A stretch of 64,000 nucleotides of DNA, taken from Kiloniellaceae bacterium (lineage in GTDB: Bacteria; Pseudomonadota; Alphaproteobacteria; Kiloniellales; J153). Made by a program: the position numbers and the translations under genes. The DNA is taken from contig JAJFGN010000028.1 in assembly GCA_021776115.1 (NCBI GenBank), positions 62,001 through 126,000 of the forward strand. The letters are read 5' to 3'. The notes below the pieces were generated by a model. The model made no database searches and had not been told where the DNA came from. It saw only the letters and a list, made by a program, of their open reading frames with translations. Within the stretch, counting starts at the first letter, position 1. Each line of letters opens with the position of its first letter. Below, in pieces: positions 55,601 through 62,386 of the stretch.

Positions 55601-55761
55601 TCAGGCCGCCAGCTGACGCCACTCGGTCAGGGCGGCGGAGCGGTTCTGCATGAAGATATCCCGACGGTTGAGGAGGCGGTCCCGATTGAAGTGATTGTGG
55701 ACCGAGGCGTGAACGGCGGCGCGCGTCGTCGGAGGCTACGGAACGTCTCCGCATGGCTCGG
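55601..55761 (-). pseudogene. IS6-family transposase remnant (C-terminal end, frameshifted)
   Basis: The minus strand reads HASVHNHFNRDRLLNRRD followed by NRSAALTEWRQLAA and a stop at 55601, the typical end of IS6-type DDE transposases. The upstream part GPSHAETFRSL continues in another frame with a stop between, so one frameshift separates the two pieces. Only about 50 codons remain, and no terminal inverted repeat was identified. It adjoins another gene fragment, marking an old insertion or deletion point. Confidence 0.6.
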
Positions 55762-55764
55762 CCC

Positions 55765-55950
55765 ATTTGCTCCGACACACAATCGGCGGCGGGCCTGATC
55801 CACGAGGAAGAGCCTTATCCGCGCCTGTCCTTGCGCGTCGACGATCACGCCGACCCGCTGCCGGAACTGCGCCGGCTTTACGAGGTCGCCAAGCAACGTT
55901 TATCCGGTTTCTCCGCCGGCTTTCCTCGGCGCTGTGGCCAGTATGGGTAG
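55765..55950 (+). pseudogene. DUF1028 family protein remnant (C-terminal end)
   Basis: About 60 codons ending at TAG 55948-55950. HEEEPYPRLSLRVDDHADP and LPELRRLYEVAKQRL match the characteristic C-terminus of DUF1028 proteins (Ntn-hydrolase-like), which are normally above 200 aa. The N-terminal three quarters are missing and replaced by the opposite-strand IS6 remnant, so this is a truncated pseudogene. DUF1028 genes often accompany amide or opine metabolism, consistent with the formamidase operon nearby. Confidence 0.6.
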
Positions 55951-55960
55951 TGTTATCCTG

Positions 55961-56016
55961 TTTCCTGTTTCCTGTTTCCTGTTTCCTGTTTCCTGTTTCC
56001 TGTTTCCTGTTTCCTG
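55961..56016. repeat. Tandem heptamer array, (TTTCCTG)x8
   Basis: Eight exact copies of TTTCCTG fill 55961-56016, preceded by a partial ATCCTG at 55955-55960. It begins 10 bp after the DUF1028 fragment stop and ends 41 bp before the crcB stop codon, so it lies in the 3' flank of crcB. Being a multiple of 7, it is not a coding repeat in one frame. It looks like a slippage-prone minisatellite and should vary in copy number between strains. Confidence 0.95.
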
Positions 56017-56057
56017 CTTTCGGCTCGAGATCGGTAAGCCGGGCATTCTCGATCGAC

Positions 56058-56447
56058 CTAAATTGCCGGGCCCAACAAGCGCCGGAAAAGCAGCATCCCG
56101 GAAAACAGAGCGCCAATCGAACAGACAACCGATATAGCGACATACAACCCACAAAGCAGCAACCGGCCGCGCTCGTAGAGCGCTACGAAATCCAGCGAAA
56201 ATGTCGAGAACGTCGTGAAGGCGCCGAGAAATCCGACGACCAAGAATAAGCGCGTCTGGGTGGGCGCGGACCATACCAGGGCCATGGTTTCGGTGAGCGC
56301 GCCCATGACAAAGGAGCCGAGGATATTCACGATCAGTGTGCCAAATGGGAACCCGGTCCCCAGCACATGGGCCGCGGCGAGGTATACGAGATACCGCGCC
56401 ATCGCGCCGAGCGCCCCTCCCCCCGCCACGGCCAGAAGCGATTTCAC
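56058..56447 (-). CDS. crcB: Fluoride ion channel CrcB/Fluc
   Basis: 129 aa with four membrane helices. Signatures are GGALGAMARYLVYL, FPFGTLIVNILGSFVMG and GFLGAFTTFSTFSLDF, which hold the fluoride-path Asn, Phe and Thr/Ser residues. GTG 56447 was chosen: GGAGG lies five bases upstream and the protein has the usual Fluc length, while the longer upstream frame adds a non-family Arg-rich stretch. Fluc proteins act as dual-topology dimers exporting fluoride. No convincing fluoride riboswitch was found upstream. It follows fmdB on the same strand with a 173-bp gap. Confidence 0.93.
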   Translation of the reverse strand: MKSLLAVAGGGALGAMARYLVYLAAAHVLGTGFPFGTLIVNILGSFVMGALTETMALVWSAPTQTRLFLVVGFLGAFTTFSTFSLDFVALYERGRLLLCGLYVAISVVCSIGALFSGMLLFRRLLGPAI

Positions 56448-56620
56448 CCACGCCTCCGCGAGGCATCGCGTCGGCCGGGTGGAAAGGGGCCTGCGTTCAA
56501 AGCCAGGCGACTCTCTGGTCCGGACGGCCCTCCGCATCGGTTCCGGCCGCACCGGCGCCCCTGATCGTCGGACCGTGCCGGTGCGGGCCGGCGGAGCCTC
56601 GACACGGTCAAGGCATCTTC

Positions 56621-56950
56621 TTAGTGCCCGATCATCCACGGCCTCGACGGACCGTGCCGATGGCCGGGGCGCAGGCCATGCGCATGGCCATGACCGTGTC
56701 CGCCATGGCCATGACCGTCTGTGCGTTCACCGGCCACCCTTTTTTCGACCCTGGGTTGATCGGCACTGCGCTCATTGATGTGGTGCGCCTTGCGCGTCGT
56801 ACCGTTCATCACGGCCAACGACGGAAGGGAAATCGCCCGCGGTGCGGGGTCCCCGCAGCTTGGGCACGGTGTGGGCGCCGCGTAATCCCCCATGGAGCGC
56901 CAATGCGAGAATTCCCCGTGGGAGTCACACACATAATTGTAGAGCGGCAT
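56621..56950 (-). CDS. fmdB: FmdB-type zinc-ribbon regulatory protein with His-rich tail
   Basis: 109 aa. Starts MPLYNYVCDSHGEF, the FmdB zinc-ribbon pattern, with C8 and H11 in place of the usual CxxC, then PCPSCGDPAP (C29, C32). The last 35 residues are unusually rich in His and Gly (HGHGGHGHGHAHG), suggesting metal binding. FmdB proteins are linked to expression of formamidase genes. It follows amiS by 21 bp with an AGGACG ribosome-binding site. Confidence 0.85.
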   Translation of the reverse strand: MPLYNYVCDSHGEFSHWRSMGDYAAPTPCPSCGDPAPRAISLPSLAVMNGTTRKAHHINERSADQPRVEKRVAGERTDGHGHGGHGHGHAHGLRPGHRHGPSRPWMIGH

Positions 56951-56971
56951 CGTTCGTCCTCCACTCTCACG

Positions 56972-57487
56972 TTAACTCAATACCCCGTCCAGCAGCAGAT
57001 AGCCTGGCAGCCAGCCGGTAAAGACGCCTTCTAGCGTCGCGACGGCACCGGTCAGTTTTGCGATTGGCATCTTGCGTACCAGCAAGAGCCAGAACATGAA
57101 CCAGAGAACAGCCCAGGCCGCCCAGCACAGGCCGAACCATACGTCCCAGGTCGACTGCGCGGAGCCAAGAGTGTCGATCGCGACCGGAACTACGGTGATC
57201 GATACAAAGAGGCTAAACCATCCCAGGCCGCGGCCATCGGCGCCGTTGTATCGATTGATCGCCACCCAGAGGTAGGTGAAAGTGAACAATAATGTGAGTG
57301 CTGCCCCTTTGATCGATCCAGCGTCGGCACCGGGCCCAAACGCGAGAAAAAGAGCAACACAGAGCGTGATGCCGCCGACAAAAATGTTGATGACGGCAAT
57401 CTCGCGGTCTTCGATATGGCCCATGAGCCATAGCCCGTTCAGGGACAGTACAGCGCCAACGTAAAGTAGAGCTAATCCGAGCAACAT
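56972..57487 (-). CDS. amiS: AmiS/UreI family amide or urea channel
   Basis: 171 aa, six membrane helices, starting MLLGLALLYVGAVLSLNGLW; GWFSLFVSITVVPVA and GWLPGYLLL near the end fit AmiS/UreI. ATG 57487 follows GGGAGGTAAG and is preferred to the longer frame. These hexameric channels pass urea or short amides. Position between fmdA and fmdB indicates uptake of formamide or another short-chain amide for the hydrolase. Confidence 0.9.
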   Translation of the reverse strand: MLLGLALLYVGAVLSLNGLWLMGHIEDREIAVINIFVGGITLCVALFLAFGPGADAGSIKGAALTLLFTFTYLWVAINRYNGADGRGLGWFSLFVSITVVPVAIDTLGSAQSTWDVWFGLCWAAWAVLWFMFWLLLVRKMPIAKLTGAVATLEGVFTGWLPGYLLLDGVLS

Positions 57488-57592
57488 CGAGCTTACCTCC
57501 CAATTTCCAACGGCATTTTTCGACCGGCGTTGGAACGAGCGGCACGACATGCGCCGCATCGCGCGTCCCAACTCCTCCGATCGCGACAGACG

Positions 57593-57615
57593 GGGGCGCG
57601 GCGTACCCGCGCCCC
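57593..57615 (-). terminator. Stem-loop between fmdA and amiS
   Basis: GGGGCGCGG at 57593-57601 pairs perfectly with CCGCGCCCC at 57607-57615 around a 5-nt loop. It lies 12 nt after the fmdA stop codon. No T-run follows, so mRNA stabilisation or partial attenuation is more likely than full termination. Confidence 0.55.
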
Positions 57616-57627
57616 GCGACCGCTGGT

Positions 57628-58866
57628 TTAACTACAGGACGCAGCGTCGGCCCCGGAGACCATCTTCGTGGGGCCCTTCGCGTTCGGGTTGATGTCGAAC
57701 TCGAAGATCTCAGTGGGAATGGCAACAGTGCAGCACGCGTTCGGAATATCGACGATACCGCTGACCCGGCCCTCGACCGGCGCGGTGCCCAGAATCATGT
57801 AGGCCTGCTCGCCGGTATAGCCGAACTTCTTGAGGTATTCGACCGCGTTCAAGCAAGCCCGCCGATAAGCGATCGTGGCGTCCAGGTAATGCTGTTCGCC
57901 GGTATGCTCGTCGACCGAAACGCCCTCGAATATCAGCCAGTCCGAGAACTGTGGCACGATCCTGCTAGGCTTGAAGATCGGGTTGGTGATCCCGTACTTG
58001 GCCATTCCGCCCTTTATGAGATCGACGCCTATGTCGATCCAACCGGCCATTTCGATCGCACCGCAGAAGGTAATCTCGCCATCGCCCTGCGACCAGTGGA
58101 TGTCACCCATCGACAGACCGCCGCCCTTTACGTAGACCGGGAAGTATACTTTCGATCCGCGGGACAGGTTCTTGATATCGCAGTTTCCGCCATGCTCGCG
58201 GCCGGGCACCGTGCGGGCGCCCTCCTTACCGGCCTTCTCCGCCGCGGCTCCGGTCATCTGTCCCATCAGCGCCGTTGTGGTTCCAGCCATCCCATCCGGC
58301 AGGGTGCAAAGCGGGGGAACGCGGTCCGGATCGGTCTCGAACAGCGCCGACTCGCGCTTATTCCATTTCGCCAGCAGGTCTGCCGAAGGCAGGCACCCGA
58401 TCAGTCCGGGGTGAACCAAGCCGGGGAAGCGAACGCCGGGAATGTGGCGCGAACTGGTATGCATGCCATGGAAGTCCCAGCAGGCCTTGCGCGCCGCGGG
58501 GAAGTGCTTGTCGAGAAATCCGCCACCGTTCTCCAAGGCGAAAATGCCGGTGAAGCCCCACTGCGAATCCTCAAGCGGGCCGATGTCGTTGATATCGACG
58601 ACCATGAGATCGCCGGGCTCCGCCCCTTCGACTCCGAACGGCCCACTCAGATAGTGCACCTTGGACAGATCGACATCGCGGATGTCGTTGGCTGAGTCGT
58701 CGTTCTTGATCTGCCCACCGGTCCAGTCGTAGCACTCGACGCGAAACTCATCGCCCGGCTTGAACCATTGGGTGATGGGAATGTCGGGATGCCAACGATT
58801 GTGGGTCTTGATAGACTGATCTTCCGGCCACTTGCCCATCTCAGCCTTGAATACGGTTTTCGCCAT
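57628..58866 (-). CDS. fmdA: Formamidase/acetamidase FmdA
   Basis: 412 aa, family FmdA/AmdA, hydrolysing formamide (and possibly acetamide or other short amides) to the acid and ammonia. N-terminal segments DISPITQW-like DIPITQWFKPGDEFRVECYDW, then HTSSRHIPGVRFPGLVHPG, PGREHGGNCDIKNLSRGS and MGDIHWSQGDGEITFCGAIEM are family marks. Soluble and full length. First gene of the fmdA-amiS-fmdB unit. The 296 bp upstream (58867-59162) are the divergent promoter region shared with the response-regulator gene; no clear promoter boxes were recognised. Confidence 0.94.
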   Translation of the reverse strand: MAKTVFKAEMGKWPEDQSIKTHNRWHPDIPITQWFKPGDEFRVECYDWTGGQIKNDDSANDIRDVDLSKVHYLSGPFGVEGAEPGDLMVVDINDIGPLEDSQWGFTGIFALENGGGFLDKHFPAARKACWDFHGMHTSSRHIPGVRFPGLVHPGLIGCLPSADLLAKWNKRESALFETDPDRVPPLCTLPDGMAGTTTALMGQMTGAAAEKAGKEGARTVPGREHGGNCDIKNLSRGSKVYFPVYVKGGGLSMGDIHWSQGDGEITFCGAIEMAGWIDIGVDLIKGGMAKYGITNPIFKPSRIVPQFSDWLIFEGVSVDEHTGEQHYLDATIAYRRACLNAVEYLKKFGYTGEQAYMILGTAPVEGRVSGIVDIPNACCTVAIPTEIFEFDINPNAKGPTKMVSGADAASCS

Positions 58867-59162
58867 GGTGCATCCTCCTCTGCTGTACCAATTTTTCCTT
58901 GTTCCCCCGTTGCGTGGGAACGCCGTCCTACTACCGGCCTATGCGAATGGTCGATTGGCCGGCTCAATACGTTCGACAATCTTATTGCGCTTGTGTAACC
59001 GAGATGATTCGGCCGACCGGCGATATTGTAATTTTTTGTAAAGGCGCCTCGCGGCATGGAGCTTGAAATGTAAGCTTATGCTTGGCGGCCGATAGTTCAG
59101 GCACTGTCGATGTGGCGAACTTTGTGATTTCCGGCTTACAATGCATAGCGTACGATTTGCCG

Positions 59163-59903
59163 ATGCAAACATGCCGACCCATAACAAGCATCCTGCTCGT
59201 CGATGATGATCGTCGGCTTTGCGCGTTCCTGACCAAATTCCTCACGGGCGAGGGCTATGCGGTCAGGGTCGCGCACGATGGCCGGGGCATGCGCACGGCC
59301 TTGGCCGATTCCTCCTTCGACCTGATCATCCTGGACCTGACGTTCCCGCGGGGGGAGGATGGCTTGACCCTTGCGAAAAACCTGCGAGCGCAATTGGATA
59401 CGCCGTTCATCATGCTTTCGGGCAAGGGCGCAACAATCGACAAGGTGGTCGGCCTGGAGCTCGGCGCCGACGACTACGTTGCCAAACCGTTTGAGCCCCG
59501 GGAGCTATTGGCCCGGATCCGGACGGTTATGCGCAGGGCCGCCAACCAGATATCCTCGAATGGAGGCGGCACCGAGCGCTCGGACAGCGAGGTCGAGTTC
59601 GCCGGTTGGTGCCTTGACTTGGCACGGCACGAACTGGTGTCGCCGGACAATCGGAAGGTTGAGCTGACAAGTCAGGAGTTTCGCCTCCTCGAGGCGCTGG
59701 TTCAGCGTTCGGGCCGGCTCCTCTCACGCGACCAGATCCTGGATATCGTCGCCAAGCGGCACTGGAGCCCGTACGACCGAAGCATAGACGTGTTGGTCGG
59801 GAAACTCCGGCGCAAACTGGGTGACGATGCGCGCCACGCCCGATTGATTAAGACGGTTCGCGGGGTCGGCTACATGTTCGCACCCGCGCGGCTGTCCGAT
59901 TGA
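59163..59903 (+). CDS. OmpR/PhoB-family response regulator
   Basis: 246 aa. The receiver domain (about 10-120) has VDDD at its start, the phospho-acceptor D58 in IILDLTFPRGEDG, and the conserved Lys in YVAKPFEPRELLARI. The C-terminal winged helix has LTSQEFRLLEALVQRSGRL and VRGVGYMF. ATG 59163 is preferred over a longer upstream frame. It is divergent from fmdA and convergent with two histidine kinases, so it is the likely partner of one of them and a candidate controller of the amidase operon. Confidence 0.92.
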   Translation: MQTCRPITSILLVDDDRRLCAFLTKFLTGEGYAVRVAHDGRGMRTALADSSFDLIILDLTFPRGEDGLTLAKNLRAQLDTPFIMLSGKGATIDKVVGLELGADDYVAKPFEPRELLARIRTVMRRAANQISSNGGGTERSDSEVEFAGWCLDLARHELVSPDNRKVELTSQEFRLLEALVQRSGRLLSRDQILDIVAKRHWSPYDRSIDVLVGKLRRKLGDDARHARLIKTVRGVGYMFAPARLSD

Positions 59904-59940
59904 GCGCCCGACCCTGGGATTGGGTCGTGACTCGCGGCCG

Positions 59941-62355
59941 TTAGCGCTGTTCCAAGGCGGACCTCAGGGCCCGTGACAGCTCCTCGACCTGGACCGGCTT
60001 GCGCAGCAGGATGGTCGTCGAATCCTCAGGGTGCCCGATGGCCGGGCTGCCGGCGGCATAGCCGGTCGTATAGATCACCCGAAGTTTCGGGTTTGCGGCG
60101 AGCGCCGCGCGTCCCAACATAACGCCATTGGTTTCCCCCGGCAGGACGATGTCGGTGAAGAGAACGTCGATGCCGGCATTCTCTTCGAGGAGCTTTAGAG
60201 CGCTTCGGCCGTCAGCAGCTTCCAGGACCTCGTACCCCAGGCGGGTCAGCAGGCGCCGTGTCAATCGGCGCACGCTCGGCTGATCCTCCACCACGAGGAC
60301 TCGCTCGCCCTGTCCTGCGCCAGCCGGGGCGGCGGCGTCACCTATCGCGCGAGTTATGACACTGTGCGTACTGGCCGGAAAATAGAGTGAGACCGTGGTA
60401 CCCCATCCGACCTCGCTGACCAATTCCAGGTGCCCCTTGGATTGGGTGACGAAGCCATACACCATGCTGAGGCCAAGCCCACTGCCGTGACCAAGATCCT
60501 TGGTCGTGAAGAAGGGCTGTATCGCCTTGCGCAGCACGTCTGAGGTCATGCCGTCGCCGCAATCCGTGACCGAAAGCATAACATATTTTCCCGGCAATAC
60601 TTCGGGGCGAGACCGAACATCGTTTTGGTCGAACATGACGTTGCGGGCGCCGATCAGAAGCTCCCCACCGCCCGGCATCGCGTCCCGCGCGTTGATGGCG
60701 AGGTTCAGCACACTGGCCTCGAGCTGGCTCCGATCGATCTCCAGGTTCCACAGGTCGGGCGCCAGTTCCAAGCGGATCGCGATGTCTTGGCCCAATGTCC
60801 GTTCCAGCATCCGCAAGATATGGCGGACTAGCGCCCGAATATCGGTCGTCTGAGGTCGAAGGGTTTGGCTCCGCCCAAAGGCAAGCAGACGGCTTGTGAG
60901 GTCCGCGCCCGCTTTCGTTGCATCCAGGGCTTCTTCCAAAAGCTCCTGAACATCCGGCCGTCCCGTTGTTTCTTCTTGCAGGAGACGAAGATTGCCGAGA
61001 ATGACGGCAAGAAGATTATTGAAATCGTGGGCAACACCCCCAGTCAATTGCCCGATTGCTTCCATACGCTGTGCTTGTCTCAGGCGCCGCTCCGCGAGCC
61101 GTTGTTCGGTAACATCCGTGCCAATGGTCCCCACGCCCACGGGCTTGCCGGCGCCGTCGACGACCCGGAACTTCGTCACCAGGACCGAATGCGTCGCCCC
61201 ATCGGCGAGCGGAACTTCAATCTCCCGGCTGATCGCGCCGCCATTGGCGATAACCTTGGAATCTGGACCAAACTCCGTCCCATCCCGGTCCCAGCCCGGG
61301 AGTCCGGCGCTGTCCAGTGCCGCGCTTGCCGTCTCGGCACCGCCGCCGAACCAATCGTCGAACTTGCCGTTGGTCAAAAGATAACGCCCCTGGAGGTCCT
61401 TCAACGAGATGGCCGAGGGTGAGTTCTTGATGATCTTGCTCAACCGCTCCTGGCTTTCAGCTAAATTCTCGGCCGCCTGCGCAGCCTGAATCGCCTCCGC
61501 ACCGAAAGAGGTCAGGATCTGACCCAGCTCGACCTCCTGCTGAGAGAACTGCCTACCTTCCTCGTCGTGGACGAACAGTTCGCCGAACAGCGATCCATGG
61601 CTGTCGAGGAGCGGAAAAACAAACTCTGCCCGAGCGGCGTGCCGCTCGCGGGCAAGGGCCTCGTCCAGAACGGGCCCTCTGTCCGCCGGCAGCGGAATTG
61701 CCTCCGGATATTGACCGCCGCGCGCGGCCGCCAGGCGCAGCGCCGATCCGTTCCGCAGATAAAGGGCTCCGCCGGCAGTCCGCAGCAACTCAACCATGGC
61801 CATTAGGAGTTGGCCACAAAGGGCCTCAGCGGTCGTGAAGCGCGCCAGAGATTGCATACTGTCAAGGATCTGGCCGAGCCGAACATTTAGAGCCTCCAAC
61901 TCCCGGTTCCGGGTACGGACCGCGGCCTCGGCCTCCTCCCGTTCCTTCAGCAGCCTGCTCCGCTCGAAGCATCGTTGCAGTGTCGCCAAAAGGTCCTCGG
62001 TAAAAAACGGCTTGCAGAGGTAGTCGTAAGCACCTTCCTGGATCGCCTGAACAGCGGTGTCGACCGAAACGTAGGCAGTCATCATGATCGCGATGACCTC
62101 GGGCCGATATGCGCGCAGTTCGCGGATTAGCTGCACACCGCTGCCCCGGCCGAGTCTAATGTCGATAAGCGCGATCGCCACGCTGTGCCGCTTGAGCACC
62201 TTGATAGCGTCGTTTGCCGAATAGGCAGTTTCAACCGCGAAGCCTTCTAGGCGCAAAAGCTGCGCCAGGCTGTCCGCGAAGTCCCGATCATCGTCGATGA
62301 CCAGTATGTCGCGTGTCGGGTCCGTATCGGCCGCCAAGTCACTTCCTTCTCTCAT
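59941..62355 (-). CDS. Soluble hybrid histidine kinase (REC-GAF-PAS-HisKA-HATPase-REC)
   Basis: 804 aa, no membrane helices. Order: N-terminal receiver with D65 (about 15-130), coiled coil with the ERSRLLKEREEAEAA segment, GAF-like domain (about 165-295), PAS domain (about 305-420), HisKA with H443 in GGVAHDFNNLLAV, ATPase with NLAINARDAMPGGG and GHGSGLGLSMVYGF, and a C-terminal receiver with D735. It therefore can receive phosphate at its N-terminus and relay it from its C-terminus. It follows the NCS1-type kinase by 31 bp on the same strand, suggesting that kinase may phosphorylate its N-terminal receiver. Confidence 0.93.
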   Translation of the reverse strand: MREGSDLAADTDPTRDILVIDDDRDFADSLAQLLRLEGFAVETAYSANDAIKVLKRHSVAIALIDIRLGRGSGVQLIRELRAYRPEVIAIMMTAYVSVDTAVQAIQEGAYDYLCKPFFTEDLLATLQRCFERSRLLKEREEAEAAVRTRNRELEALNVRLGQILDSMQSLARFTTAEALCGQLLMAMVELLRTAGGALYLRNGSALRLAAARGGQYPEAIPLPADRGPVLDEALARERHAARAEFVFPLLDSHGSLFGELFVHDEEGRQFSQQEVELGQILTSFGAEAIQAAQAAENLAESQERLSKIIKNSPSAISLKDLQGRYLLTNGKFDDWFGGGAETASAALDSAGLPGWDRDGTEFGPDSKVIANGGAISREIEVPLADGATHSVLVTKFRVVDGAGKPVGVGTIGTDVTEQRLAERRLRQAQRMEAIGQLTGGVAHDFNNLLAVILGNLRLLQEETTGRPDVQELLEEALDATKAGADLTSRLLAFGRSQTLRPQTTDIRALVRHILRMLERTLGQDIAIRLELAPDLWNLEIDRSQLEASVLNLAINARDAMPGGGELLIGARNVMFDQNDVRSRPEVLPGKYVMLSVTDCGDGMTSDVLRKAIQPFFTTKDLGHGSGLGLSMVYGFVTQSKGHLELVSEVGWGTTVSLYFPASTHSVITRAIGDAAAPAGAGQGERVLVVEDQPSVRRLTRRLLTRLGYEVLEAADGRSALKLLEENAGIDVLFTDIVLPGETNGVMLGRAALAANPKLRVIYTTGYAAGSPAIGHPEDSTTILLRKPVQVEELSRALRSALEQR

Positions 62356-62386
62356 TACTCCAATCCAGGCCCGTTTTGAGTATCGG

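Noticed and set aside
55961-56016. CRISPR-like array
   Set aside because: The units are contiguous heptamers without spacers, and no cas genes are present.
56448-56620. Possible fluoride riboswitch upstream of crcB
   Set aside because: A GATGCCT string occurs near the start codon, but the conserved paired elements and the GGNGATGG-type 5' segment of the crcB motif could not be found.
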